In this document: one piece after another, positions 1-40,735 of the stretch | How the letters are laid out: every line of letters begins with the position of its first letter | Numbering within the stretch: position 1 is the stretch's first letter | Assembly: GCF_000247695.1 (NCBI RefSeq) | Contig: NW_004624781.1 | Coordinates: forward strand, 6,680,141-6,744,140 | Reading direction: 5' to 3' | DNA from: Heterocephalus glaber | Taxonomy: Eukaryota; Chordata; Mammalia; Rodentia; Bathyergidae | Length of the DNA stretch: 64,000 nt | Translations under genes and position numbers: made by a program | Notes under the pieces: generated by a model | What the model was told of the DNA's origin: nothing | Database searches by the model: none | Seen by the model: only the letters and a program-made list of their open reading frames with translations

Positions 1-590
1 TGTGCTTAGCTGACTGCCTTAGCCATCCCTAAGTGCATCCTGCTGCAGGCCAGCTCCAGGTGGCCCATGTGCAGACCTTGCGTGCAAAGGGCTCCTGGCC
101 TGTGTGGCCCCTAGGTTTTAGGCAAAGCCAGTGTCCTCTGATGAAAACCGGGTCCTCAGATTCAGGGATTTTCTTCTGTGTCTACAGCGAGCAAGGCTGG
201 CTGGGGTTCCCATGCCAATCCTCTGGTATTCCCTGGCACCCAGGAAGCGGAAGGGAAGGACAGGGGCCCACAGGAGTGGGGCTGTCTTTATGGACTCTTA
301 CTGGGTCTGACCCTTGGGGGAATAAGGGAGGTTCAGCCCTGTACAGTAACATTCCTGACACCCTCTACACTGGGCATTTTCAGGCTGCAGGGAGGGCTGG
401 CAGCTGGCAAGGGGCAAAGCTGGCTCTCCAAATTCCTGCAGGGGGAGCAGACGCCAGGAAACTGGGGAGGGGGACTTGGCTGCCTCTCTGCAGGATCCCC
501 TCAAGGCTGCCTGGCCCATGCATTAGCTTCGGGGATATCTAGGCCAGGAGCTGGTGGATGATGGAATATGGCACCTTGTTCTCTTCCCAG
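1..590 (+). other. MEGF11 intron (partial)
   Basis: GC-rich intronic sequence. I find no further exon with acceptable splice sites and no clear repeat. Open frames across it lack family resemblance. Confidence 0.6.
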
Positions 591-12759
<12,169 letters not shown>

Positions 12760-13390
12760 GAGGGATAAGCTTCTCTCTTGCAGTGTGCTCTGCCAAATAC
12801 TTTCTGACTCTCTGAAGAGGACAATCCCTTGACTTGAAATGATACAGATTGGCTACAGCTGCATATTAGTTATTACGTTCACCTGGAACTAAAGAAGAAC
12901 TTCCAAGTGGGACTTGGGTAACTGTTCAAAGAAGTCTGTACACCAAGGCAAATCCTATCACCCACCCATCCCCCAGCCCTAAATGCTGAATTATGATTTC
13001 TAAAACATTTAAGATACACTTCTCATCAACATCAGCTAAATATGGCTAAAATATATATATTTAATATTCTGAAATACGATGCTTAAAAAGCATGTAGAAT
13101 AGCAAATCTTCCCAGGAGGAAAAGGGGCTTGAGGAGAGGAATTGGGTTATTTTAAAGCACCTGAAATGTATATGTACTTTTGGTTAGTGTTACCATCAAC
13201 ATCTGTTTCACTGCTAAGATAATTAGTACACATACTTGAACTGTTTTAATATCAGTCCTAAAGTACCTGTACCTATATGCCTGGTCCACTGAATTACAAT
13301 GGCCAAGATTACAGAATTTAGTCTATGTAATGCTGACAACCTTCATTTTTTAAATACAAGACTTTAATAAAAATCAACTTTTTCTCTTCT
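12760..13390 (+). other. MEGF11: MEGF11 3' UTR (proximal form)
   Basis: AT-rich, repeat-free sequence from the stop codon to just past an AATAAA at 13366-13371, about 607 nt after the stop. A T/GT-rich stretch follows the hexamer. The true cleavage site is inferred. A longer form ending near the AATAAA at 16583 is possible. Confidence 0.55.
13366..13371 (+). terminator. Putative MEGF11 polyadenylation signal
   Basis: Canonical AATAAA followed within 30 nt by a T-rich stretch (ctttttctcttctgg). It is the first strong + strand hexamer after the MEGF11 stop. Confidence 0.5.
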
Positions 13391-13836
13391 GGCTCATAAG
13401 TGATAGTAGGCCCAAAAAATGAAGAAAGAAAGTTTCCAAATCGCAGTAGCGTCTTTCAGTCTAGACTGATTTCGAGGCCAGCTTTACCAAATTTTGCCGA
13501 TTCAAATTGCAAGAACAATGGAAATGGAAGTTAGCCGTGATCTTAATCTATCTGACATCTGAGTCATTCCATGTGAAATAGAAATAGGGCATGGAGATGA
13601 TGCTTCATTAAGTAAGCAGTCATAAACTGGCTCTAAAACTGGGTATTTGGCCTAATTTATTTAGTTGGGAACCCTTGACTCAGAAAATATTTGCTATAAA
13701 TCCTGAGCTTGATGTATTATGGAACCAAAAAATATAGAGGAAGTGAGACAAATGTGGATACAACAAGTTTATGTTGCTTACCATACCTTACGCTTTTTGA
13801 TGGAACTAAATGACACCAATGATCAAAGAAAGAATT

Positions 13837-13931
13837 GGGCTGGGGATTTAGCTCAGTGATTCTGCCGCCTGCCTCCCAAGCGCAAGGACCCGAGTTCGAT
13901 CTCCGGTACCAAAAAAAAAAAAAAAAAAAAA
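13837..13931 (+). mobile_element. ID-type SINE
   Basis: Near-consensus head gctggggatttagctcag, cgagttcgatctccggtacc, and a long A tail. Flanked by short agaat repeats. Confidence 0.92.
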
Positions 13932-16582
13932 GAATGGACTGTAACCAGTTGCTGTAAATTGGTATAAAGACTTCATAGTAAACAGCACAAGAGGATATGC
14001 AGTGCTTAAAACCACCACATTCCAAGATGGCCAAATATATATTCCAATAAGCTAACGCTCCAGATCTCAGTGTTCAGATGGCCTATACCTTCCATTACTA
14101 ATGAACATATGAAAATGAGGCTTGGACAATGCCAAAGGAGCCAACTCCTAAGCCCTACAGAGGACCTCTTCACAAGAATTAAAATAGCAAACCATGGAAG
14201 CTAACGGCCACGCTGGTGCCACTGCATTCTGGTCATAGTTCAGCCAGTTAAAAACACTTCTAAAAACGGTATAAAGAAGAGGAACTAAATGACTGCAAAG
14301 CTGGAATACTGCTACGGGAAGTATGAGAGTTCTAAAACCCTTGGTAGAAACTGGAAGTCAGCCACAGAATCCATTAGTTTGGGCAATACCAAAAGCAAGA
14401 ACATTAATGAGGAAGCCCCACTCCCCCTTATTTCACTCAAGGCATAAGCAAATTTTAGTGTTTGAGGAAAATATACAATATTTACATGAATGCTGCATGT
14501 GTGCATGGGAGCAAGTGATCAGCAAAGTAAACTGACTTTCAAAAAAGCCTTATTAAAATATAAATACTAGAAAATTACTTTGTAGGCCCAAATAAATACT
14601 TCTCATATATATGTAGAAAGAAATAGAGATAAGAGACTTACCTCAGTTATTTCAGGGCTGCAAGTGGTCAATTGTCTTTGTGAAGCAAGGAGGAAGAAGC
14701 ATGGTGAAGTCAGATTAGCAAAGAGAAACTTCATCTCAATCCCAGGTTTTATCTTCTTCTCTTACCCTGCATGCACAGTAATTGCTACCTGGCCAGCTGC
14801 AAAAAGGAGCATCACTCGAGTTTCAAGTTTCACCCATCTTTTGCCACCTACCCTCTGGCCAAAGGTATCCAGCAAGAGGCTTCGGAATGGCTAGAGGACT
14901 GAGTCAAGAGATTCTGGGGTTACTCTTGGCAAGAGACTGGCCCTCTTTGGGCTCCTTTATTTCCCTTGCCTAAAAAAAAAAGGGAGAAGCAGAAAGTGTG
15001 GAAGGGAGCTCCAACAACCCTTCAGCTCTAGCATTCCATGACTTTTTAAAGCAATGTTAATACAACTCAAATCAGACAATATAGAGAAGGGAAGGCCAAA
15101 GGATGTAAATGAGCTATGGTGACAATAGCTGCCTTCACATATCTAAGAGTTACTGGTAAAAGACATTTCAATCTTACAGAGCAACTGTGAGAAACTACTG
15201 TCTAGCACTGTCACAAACCGAGGTCAGCCTAAACATGTGCACTGTAGATTTTACTGGTGACTTGGAAAGATCTGTTTGATATTTTTCGGAAACAATTTTC
15301 AATCAAGTTGACAGGCATACAATTCAGATGAATAAAAAAAGCAATTGTATAATAGCATAAGAGACTATGAAATGGCAATACTTTTTTTAAATCACAGATT
15401 TGTAATATATTTGTTCACTGTGCAGAGGGATTGTACCTTGTACAAAATAAAACAAATTTCTCTAACTGACCAAGAATGCTTACTGTTGCATTGCAAACTG
15501 AGAACACATCTACCATCTACACACTTCAGGGTTTTAGGTTTAATTATTTTGTGTGGTCACTTTAAGCAGCTGAAGAGTGAAAATTATGCCAATACATGCT
15601 TGAGAATAATAGTGAAAAGGTTGTTTAACAAGGGAGTCTCTATCTTTAAGTTGTGAATGAGACCAATATATTCTTATTCCTGTCAAAAATATTTCTAAAG
15701 TCCATACACATCTGCTTCCCAAATATGTATACTGAGACATCTGTTACAGCTGTGCTCGGCTCCAGAGGCACAAAGGTAGTTCAATGGAAGGGACCAAGGG
15801 CAAGTGCAAGGACTACCTAATTTACATAAATCCCACAATAGCTTTCCACTAGAAGTCCATCTAGTGCAGTTGCTCTGGCTGTATCTGTCTTAAGACCTTT
15901 TAAAACACAACCTTCTGACCTCACTGATAGAAAAGCAACAAGAATCATTTTGTAATAAAATACAGTAAAAACAGCTTACTGAATGCAACCAGTTAAGTTT
16001 AAATTTGTCACTCATGCTTTCAAAAGCATGTATGTAAATCTCATATTTGGGCCAAACCCAAACATTCCAGCCTGTCAGTCCTAAGGCTTACATGACACTC
16101 AAAAGTTACCTCAGTTTAGCACTATGTTTAACCATAAAGAATACCATTTTCCTAATTAGGAATAAGAGTCATTCAGAATAGATTAACAGGAACTCTCAGG
16201 GGCTGGGGATTTATTTGCAAAAAACAAAACAATCACAAGCTATAAGGGTAAAAAGTATTTACTCAGAATAATTTAAAATTATGTCCTACAAGTCTCAGAA
16301 TACTGTATTACACAGTACACCATAAATGGTAACCAAAGGCCAAGAGCTGTGGGTTGCACACTCAATGTAAGAAAATTCAAGAATGATACATTCTATTAGT
16401 CATTCATGTGACCAGAGGAAAGACAGAAGAGCCCCATTTGATCAGTGTGGCAAGAGAGATGGAAAATCCTAAGAGGGATGGACTGATGGATACATGGGGT
16501 TCATTACACTATTATTTATGCTTTTGTATATATTATAAACATTTATAGAATTGTATATACAATTGTAGTGCTGTAAAATTTT

Positions 16583-16588
16583 AATAAA
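16583..16588 (+). terminator. Alternative distal + strand polyadenylation signal
   Basis: AATAAA in a very AT-rich, SINE-free block, preceded at 16549-16564 by a perfect palindrome. It could end an extended MEGF11 transcript, but nothing in the sequence proves use. Confidence 0.25.
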
Positions 16589-18185
16589 AATTTATAAAAC
16601 AAATGGGTAATTTTCAGACTATAGCTCCCCAAGCTATACTAGAATGAACCCCAGGCTCAGACCCCTTACTCTTAGATAGTTCTCCCCTAATAGTTCTCAC
16701 ATAGGGTTGCAGGGGGACAATAACATTAGGAATGGAAATACGAACAAAGCATATTCCCTGCCCTGAGGAGCTTAACGTGGTAATTGTAAAAAGGTAGGGA
16801 TAAATAGAGGGCTCTGATGATTAAGAGAGTGCTGTTATGTATTTTCTCCCTGGAGTTGCAGAGCTCTAGACTCTTGAGTAGTGGTCCAATCCAAACCCAC
16901 AGAAGGCAGAAGCCCCGGCCTACAACTTCTGTGTCAGAGTTCCTTCTTATCTAGCCTCTACCTCCTAAGCCACTGTCTTGCCCTATTAGAGCCTTAAGTA
17001 TATGAACCTGAGATCTTTCAAAGCACTGTTATTTAGGCATTCACTTTATGTCAACCCAAACTAGTTAACTGAGGATCCTTAAGACCTCCTCCAGAATTGG
17101 TTTAACACAGAAATAGTGTTGCTCCTGTCCTGGGGGCTTCCCAAACTGTCCCATGTCAGGCATATATGTTCTGTAATATTCTTGGGTCCACATGATGGAA
17201 GGCTGACACAGAGGCCAGTCCAGTGGTCAACAACTTCTTAAAGACTTGATGAGGGACCATACCACCTTCCTAGAGATATGTGAGAAAAAGGTATGCTGAA
17301 AGATGACAGGTTGTGAGGAGGGCAATAGGTGCTAAAAGCAGTATTTCAGTGGGATGGGGGTAAGAGGATCTCAGATTCTGTGGTTTGAGGCAAGGTTAAA
17401 TTACACAGACTCAAAACACAGGAAAGGAATGCTGTTGGGTACCAATTTTCACTGCCATGGCTAGTGCTAGTAAGACTGGTTAACAGCCAATACACAGGAC
17501 ATTTTACGTTTGTATCTGTGTCAAAAATTATCAACCCTGTTTAATAAATGTTCAAGAACTAAATTCAAGAAGCGCTTAAACTATGAATTAGCTTACATCA
17601 ACAGCCAAAAAATGCCACATCATGTGCGTAAACACAAATCTATACACTTGGATTTAATCACTGGTTCTGTTGGATAGCTAGTTCTGCAGGTTGATATACT
17701 TTCTTGTATATTTCTATTAAAGAGATCATTTTTAAAAAACTTAAATACAAAAATGTTTTTAAAAGTTCTTGTGCAGACATGTATATATATATATATTTTT
17801 GGGGAGGAGGGGTAAAAGGAGACATGAATATATTTTAAAGTACAAAGTCAGCAGAATTTTTTAAACAGCAGAAAATAAGCAGTTCTCAATTTATAGTCCA
17901 CAGCAATCCATCAAATGCTCCTCCCCCTTAGCATATATGGTTACTCTGTTGCACACCAGGAAAACTAACAGTTATTTGCAAATGTTCTGAAAACTTTCCT
18001 CTTATTCAACGGCATTAACAAAGAAATAACATTTTAATCAAGTTGTGATAAGACCAAAAACATTTTGCACAATATATACTTGATTTTTACTTATCCATTA
18101 AATTTAAATCCGTTAGAATGAGTACAGAGCTGTGACTAGAACCTGTCTCTTGTCACCCAGTCTAGTTCTATATTAAAGCTACCAC

Positions 18186-18325
18186 TGTCAGGCATGGTGG
18201 TACACACCTGATAATCCCAGCACTTGAAAGGCTGAGGCAGGAAGATCACTGAAAGTTCAAGGCCTGCCTGTGATACAGTGAGTTCAAGACCAGCCTGAAC
18301 TACACAGTGAGACATTGTCTCAAAA
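18186..18325 (+). mobile_element. B1 SINE
   Basis: ggcatggtggtacacacctg and gaccagcctgaactacacag. The internal duplication is visible. Confidence 0.9.
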
Positions 18326-19789
18326 ACCCTAGATAAATAAATCTACAATTTTCAATGTTTAAGCCAAATAGGTTAGCATGTTTTCTAATATATGCATCAA
18401 ATGTATATATTATGCAAATATATTTCAAATATTTTTTCCCAACTCAATTTCCAAGAAAATGGATACTCTTACCCTAATCATCTCCTTATATATAAGAAGA
18501 AATGATATTAGCTTTGTATCATTCATTGTTAGAATCAGCCTCCTGAAATTTTGGAAGAACACAGTCATAGTTTAAAACATTAGAATGACAACTCCAGTTT
18601 CTCTGGCATATCGTACAGGCAACAGGCAAGCAGACCTGTCTAATTCTAGAAAGTGAACGGGCACCAGCACTGCCCGACCAGAAAACTCACAGCTCTCCTC
18701 TCTAGCATGAGTGTCACAGCTCCTTGTGTTGTTAACCCAGTAAATGACGCAGTAGAAGAGGGTCCTTTCACAGTCTTTGATCATTTTTTTAAAAACACAC
18801 AAATGGAGATCATATACAATCCTAAAAAAAAATTCACATTTTGTCTTGAATTTTTTTCAGGCTTATGATATGTGTAAGCCATGAGATAATCAATCAATTT
18901 CTATTATTTTCCTCTGTTAAAATAATTTAAAAACTTAAAGAACCATTAAGTTGAAACCTAACAGGTTGGATTAAATTCTTAAATTCTTCCTTCAGTCTTT
19001 GAGTTCTTGTGTGTGTGTGTGGTGGGGGTGTTGGCCAAAAATGTCTAAATAGTACAGCTTTTTTCTTTAAGGTAGATGAAAGAGACTGTTCTAATAGTTT
19101 AAACCATTGAAAGTATTTCTATTTTGTAAGTCAGCAAAGACAAAAACTAAGACGTTCATTTTCCCAACAACAAAAATAAAATTAGCTCTGATGTGCCTAC
19201 TCTCTTAAAAAAAAAAAATCTAACTTTTCTGTAGAACCCCTCAGAACTGAAAAGATCTCTGGCAAAAGACACTGGCTGCCACCTCTTCTTACAATTACAC
19301 TTTTAGCACACTCAATGAAATGTCTAATGATAACTTACCCTTACACAGTGGCAAATATTAGAGAGCCCTTGAGAACAATGATGTAAGTTTAAATCAAGGT
19401 ACAATGGCTAAATGACTTTTTCAGGAGAATATAACAGGTTAAAAGAATGTTCAACGTTATGATAACTGAAAAGCAGGATCAAGCAGCAAAATCTAAAAAA
19501 AACTTACTCTCAATTTCAAATAACACAGAGATGGAGACTTTGCCTGTGTCTGGTGACACTGTTACATAAGGAAGTACAGAGACTATTTCCCCAATGTTTG
19601 TTAATACTTCTCCCAAGAAAAACATAATTGAACTGCAGGTCTAACATCACACCTGAATTCAGACTGATGCCCCAATTCAATGCTGACTTGATAATGCAAG
19701 CACCTATGTGCTTATTCATTAGAATCAAGTATTCCAGGGCTGTATTCAAAGCACTCCAAAGAAAAATGTAATCTGACAACATAAAGAAC

Positions 19790-21392
19790 AGACCCCCTAT
19801 AACTGTTTATTAGAATGAGAATATATTCCAAATCAACAACTAAAAAAACAAAACAAAACAAAAATCAAGTTACAAAGCATGCATAAAATACAAAGTAGCA
19901 ATTTACAAACAGATAATAGTATCTTTATAACCAATACACTAAAACGATAAAATGGCTACACAGGAAATGACTGACTACAGCAATGCCTTCCGTGCATCCC
20001 ACACATCATGAGCACCGCAAAACAGATTATGAAACATAATAACCTACACAAGCCCACACATATATATTTTTTTCAGATATCCCATCATCTTCAAGTTATC
20101 ACTGCAGCTGACAACTTTCAGAAAACTGCAGATTAGTGCTTAACATTATCCACACAATGAAGTAAAACTAAATATTAGTGTGCACATTTCTGAATGAGAA
20201 ACTAGTTGCTCCAATGATTTCAGTAATGTAGTGGAAAAAATTACTTCAGGTCTCTATAATGCTTAAATGCATTCCATTTAAACTCAAGGTACTATTTCAT
20301 TTTACATACTAAAAGAATACATGCCTTTAAGTGGTACCACTTGAGCATAAATTAACCTCTCACTGTATCCTTTAGAAATACTAAAACCAAAGATTTAACT
20401 GGACTTATTCCATTATACACTGCAAAACTCAAATATAAGCATTAAAATATAAGCTTTGCTAAAATAATCACCCATGCCTGGTGGTGGATATGGTGATAAA
20501 ACTAGGTTGCATTTCATTTACTGGAAGGTTTTGAAACAAAACTAACATTTCAAAATTTGGTATTACCAGCAGTACACCAGTTATTGCCTGAGCAATAAAA
20601 TGCCACATAATCTACTGCTGGGAAATGAGATCAGTTAAAATGACTTGGGCTGCTTGATCACTGCAACAGAGGTACTTCAGAAGGAATTCCACCAGTCTCT
20701 CTAGTTCCTAGTCTTCCAGGCAACATTGTTTAACTTATGGCCCTGTAACCATAACCCTAACCAAACCGTAAGTCTTTCGTGTTTATTAGGATAATTCTTG
20801 TCCAGAAAAAGTGCCCTTTCTAATCAACTTTGATGCTTACAAAAATTAAACCAAAATATACTAAACTACATAAACCTATTAAGGCATTTTAGAAATTGAC
20901 TTCCAGAATGGAAAATTTTCACAAAATCCTGCTATGTTTACAGGGCAACTCTTAGATTTGTTGAAATATACATTGCACTGAGAGAAGAGTGTACTACTTC
21001 TAAACTGCTCTGTGGCAAAATAATAGCTTATTTCTAAGATCTTCATTTGATTTGATCAAGACCAATGGGTCTGAGCTTCAAGGGATCAAGTTCAACTATG
21101 ACCTACGGAGACAGGCTTCCATGATGAAAAGTAAACAATAACTGAGGAATTTGAACATTCAGTTTATTAAACTAAGGCCAGTGAAGCCATAGCATGGAAA
21201 AAGAAAAAATGCAGTCATTTGGGACAAGGTGGATGATTTTATAAAGCTAAAATCAAAAGAATTAAGACATGGAAGAATTCATAAGTATGAGGAAGTAATA
21301 AAACACAAAAATGACAGGAATTACAAATATATTTAAATCTCAGACCTGGGAAATGGACTATACACAGCCTTCTAGGGGAGAAGAGAAACGCC
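19790..21392 (-). other. RAB11A: RAB11A 3' UTR (inferred extent)
   Basis: About 1.6 kb of AT-rich sequence after the stop with no SINE insertion, unlike the introns on either side, as expected of a constrained UTR. The 3' limit is set by an AATAAA on the - strand at 19811-19806. Other - strand AATAAA copies inside the interval could give shorter forms. Confidence 0.55.
19806..19811 (-). terminator. Putative RAB11A polyadenylation signal
   Basis: The + strand reads tttatt, so AATAAA on the gene strand, about 1.58 kb past the stop. It gives a 3' UTR of plausible length for this gene. Usage is inferred. Confidence 0.45.
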
Positions 21393-37719
<16,327 letters not shown>

Positions 37720-37853
37720 GGCGCAGCCAAAGAGCGAAGGGGCGGGAGCAGCAGTGGTAGCGGTGGGGACCAGGGGGCGTCGCTGCAGGGGTAACCCGAG
37801 CGCGGAGCCTCAGCAGCCGGACCCGGTGAAGAGCCCCTCCCTGCCTCTGCGCC

Positions 37854-37895
37854 ACTTCCGGAGGGCCCCAGCCCCTCAGGGGAAGTACTTCCGGG
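37854..37895 (-). promoter_or_regulatory. RAB11A core promoter ETS-site cluster
   Basis: Three CTTCCG/GGAAGT cores lie 135-176 bp upstream of the start codon: acttccgga at 37854-37862, ggaagt at 37881-37886 and acttccggg at 37887-37895. The last two form the perfect palindrome ggaagtacttcc. Such sites bind GABP/ELK-type ETS factors in TATA-less promoters. Binding is inferred. Confidence 0.55.
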
Positions 37896-38180
37896 TAGGC
37901 GGTGCTTGGCTCCGCCCTCGCCCCGTGAAGGGCGAGCGCTTCGGCGTCCCCTCGCCTTCCGTCGGTTTTCACGTACTCAAAATCTCTAGGAGGCTCACAG
38001 GGCAAATCGAGTCGTGGAATCCCAGCTGACGGTAGTCTTAGTTTCCCCTCGCACATTCCTTGCCCCACAATGCCGGAAAGAGGGACGCCGGGAGTGCTCG
38101 AGACTCGAAGCTCAGGATTGGGTTTGGGGGCAGGGTTCTCTAAGGACTAGAGAGGCTAAAGGAAGGCGTGTATGCGTGGT

Positions 38181-38252
38181 GGTTCCATGGTGTAATGGTT
38201 AGCACTCTGGACTCTGAATCCAGCGATCCGAGTTCAAATCTCGGTGGAACCT
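38181..38252 (+). tRNA. tRNA-Gln (anticodon CTG)
   Basis: A complete 72-nt cloverleaf. The acceptor stem GGTTCCA pairs with TGGAACC. The anticodon stem CTGGA/TCCAG closes loop CTCTGAA with anticodon CTG at 38214-38216. A box is at about 38188-38198 and B box at about 38231-38241. No mismatch is seen in the stems, there is no intron, and CCA is not encoded, as usual in eukaryotes. A T-run follows 4 nt later. It appears functional. It is transcribed away from RAB11A. I recall a tRNA-Gln-CTG at the same place in human. Confidence 0.96.
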
Positions 38253-38256
38253 GTAA

Positions 38257-38267
38257 TTTTTTTTTTT
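38257..38267 (+). terminator. Pol III terminator of tRNA-Gln
   Basis: A run of 11 T residues begins 5 nt after the tRNA 3' end, a strong RNA polymerase III stop. Confidence 0.9.
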
Positions 38268-38868
38268 GTTTGTTTGCCATGTCCCTAATTCACTCCCTAA
38301 GAATTGGAACAACTATTTATCTGTCCTTGAATGAGGTAAAGTATACTCTTTGAAGATTCGTGAATTTTCCCCTTTGTTTTAGGTTAGGACCATCTTTCAC
38401 CTAGGGATCCAGTAATTAGCTCCACCCCCTGCCTCAAAACTTAACTCAAGCTTTCAATAAAACATGATTGCTTTTGCTAGAATTTTCTACCCCCATTCAA
38501 GGGCAGGCGCTCCTCACCCACTCCTCCTTCATGGAAATCTCTCAAAACTATCTCCAGATGCCATGTAGAGAACTTCGCCCACCCTCCTCATCAAGATTCA
38601 CCAAGAGCTTCTTGACTCCTGTTTGCTGGCCTCTGAGCTGAGCCCGTTTACATAATTATTTCATTTAACACGCAGAGCAAAGGATGGCAATTTCTATTTT
38701 AGCGGAAATGTCAATGCTAAGACTTAAGTGATTTGCGGCACAGCCGTCCTGTATGTGAAGGGAATCTTATAAATCCAAAAAGCCTTTCCCACTCCCTGTC
38801 ACACCCCCTGCCATCTAGCTTCAAACTTTCCATTTAGCCTTTTGGGCAAAAGTGCCTGGAGTAGGCAA

Positions 38869-39335
38869 AATAATGCCCCACGCCCGCGGATGTCTACTTT
38901 GAGTTCCTGAAAACTGAAGGGTGGGTTACACAGCAAAAGGGAATTAAGCTTACAGATGGAACGAAGGTTGCTAAACAAATGACCTTAAATGGGGATGTTG
39001 CCCTTGATTAACTGAATGGACCCAGCGTTGTCATAAGAGTCCTTTAAAAATGGAAAGGGAGCCAGAACACGTCAGAGTGCTACGCTGTGAGAAGACCTCA
39101 GCCAGCCCTTACTGGCTCCAAAGGTGGAGGAGCCTAGGAATCTGGAAGCTTCTAGAAGGTAGCAAAAGCCCGGAAAGAGATCCTTCCCTAAGGTCCCTAG
39201 AAGCAACACCTTGGTTTTAATCCATTGAGACCCATGTCAGTCTTCTGACCTACAGAACTGTAAATAATAAATTTCCATGATTTACACCCCAAGTTTGTGG
39301 TAATTTGTTATGGCAGCCATAGAAAACTAATATGC
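38869..39335 (+). mobile_element. MLT1-type LTR (MaLR)
   Basis: Near full-length, from gcaaaataatgccccacgcc through cttctgacctacagaactg to tggcagccatagaaaacta. This matches my recollection of the MLT1 consensus, including the aataataaattt polyadenylation region. Confidence 0.85.
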
Positions 39336-39927
39336 TCTTTTCAGTGCTTTATCTGAAAATGATAGGTTCAGCTGAGGTCCTACGTAATTGCCTTGTGCAG
39401 GTGTTGAGCCTTCAAATTAGGGGAGATTCATGATAGTCCTTAAGCAGCCAAATATTTGTAGGACACCTGTGTGCTACTATAAATTATTACTTAGTCTCAG
39501 TACTGGTCAGGCTGGGTAGACACGATGAGCCCATGGAAAGGGAGACTATCAGTGACTAAGGAGGGTTCTGGTGTAACTGTCACAGCTCAGACTGAAAGAA
39601 TTAGGAAGAACTCCCTGGAGGAAGAGGAACTCGCACTGACCCTCGAAGGAAGAAGCAAAGAAGGAAACTCACTTTGGGAAATTAGATTGTAAGAGCATAT
39701 TGAGCAAGGCATTAATGCCAAATGAATTGAGAACTTTTTCACCTGAAGTCATTGTTTTTCAATGTGTGTTCTGAGGAAAATAGTGTTCCTCAAAAGAAGG
39801 ATTGCATTAACAAATAATAATCTCCCATTAGCTTCCCTTAGCACACTGACATTTTAAAGTCTATAGCTAGATCTCTCTGAAGATAGATAGACAGACTTTG
39901 GCGGGGCGGTGCGGGGAGGGGACAACA

Positions 39928-40109
39928 TGGTACTGGGGATTGAACCCAAGGCCTTTACATTGAAATGCAGCTCAGCTCCTTTTTTGGTTTTTTTTAATTT
40001 TTTGAGACAGGATCACACTAAGTTGCTAAGTTGACTGAGCTGGGTCAAACTAGTGATCCTCCTACCTCAGCCCCCAGGAATGCTAGGGTTACAAGCCTGC
40101 ACCACTGAA
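39928..40109 (-). mobile_element. B1-dID composite
   Basis: ID-derived part (ggtactggggattgaaccc) followed by B1-derived part (tttgagacaggatcac) on the reverse strand. Confidence 0.7.
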
Positions 40110-40524
40110 GAAATATATTTGAGCTGTGTTGAACACATCATTTCCCAGATTCACCAGACCGCAGAATTCCTTTTCCATGGAACATTGTTAGCACCTTCTG
40201 AACACTCTGGAGACATAAGAATATAGCTGTGTGGACAAAGAGATTGTATTAGCTTTCCCTAAGCTAGGACACAATATCCAACACCTGCAGCTTAAGGAGG
40301 AGAGGTTTATTTTCGCTCACAGTTTGCAGTGGGTTCAGTCCATGGTCAGCTGGCTCCTAGGCAGGAATTGTGTGATGGAAGGGCCTGGCACAGGAAAGCC
40401 GCTCAAGTTATGGTGGCCAGAATCAGGAAGAGAAGGGAGGAGCCAAGGGTAAGAAAACATCCTTCTAGGCCACTCCCTCAGTGACCCACCTCTTCCAAGC
40501 AGGGTCCACCTTAACAGCACATTT

Positions 40525-40617
40525 GGGGCCAGGTATTTAGCTCAGTGGTTCTGCTGCCTGCCTCACAAGCACAAGGACCTGAGTTTGATCCCTGGTACCA
40601 AAAAAACCCCCAAACAA
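40525..40617 (+). mobile_element. ID-type SINE (first of a tandem pair)
   Basis: A full copy flanked by aacagcacatt at 40513-40523 and 40626-40636. Confidence 0.92.
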
Positions 40618-40639
40618 ACAAACAAAACAGCACATTCAG

Positions 40640-40735
40640 GCTGGGGATTTAGTTCGGTGGTTCGAGCGCCTGCCTGGCAAGCACAAGGTCCAGAGTTCGA
40701 TCCCCGGTACCAAAAAAACAAAACAAAAAAAACGC
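40640..40735 (+). mobile_element. ID-type SINE (second of a tandem pair)
   Basis: A full copy flanked by cagcacattcag at 40628-40639 and 40736-40747, which overlaps the target of the first copy. Confidence 0.92.

Larger units (their letters stand above)
13391..19789. other. Intergenic interval between convergent MEGF11 and RAB11A
   Basis: About 6.4 kb, AT-rich, with only one ID (13837-13931) and one B1 (18186-18325). The long SINE-free block 13.9-18.2 kb could include extended 3' UTRs. No coding gene is seen. Confidence 0.55.

Noticed and set aside
33..542. A 169-residue open frame at the window start
   Set aside because: Intronic GC-rich sequence without splice logic or similarity to MEGF11. 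The true MEGF11 exon begins at 591.
13837..13931. tRNA-Ala-like sequence at this and many similar loci
   Set aside because: These are ID SINEs. The acceptor stem and anticodon arm do not fold as a tRNA and they end in A tails. Only 38181-38252 is a real tRNA gene.
20751..20762. Telomere-like ataaccctaacc (and ggttagggtta at 2724-2734)
   Set aside because: Fewer than two units in each case, within a 3' UTR and an intron. Chance level.
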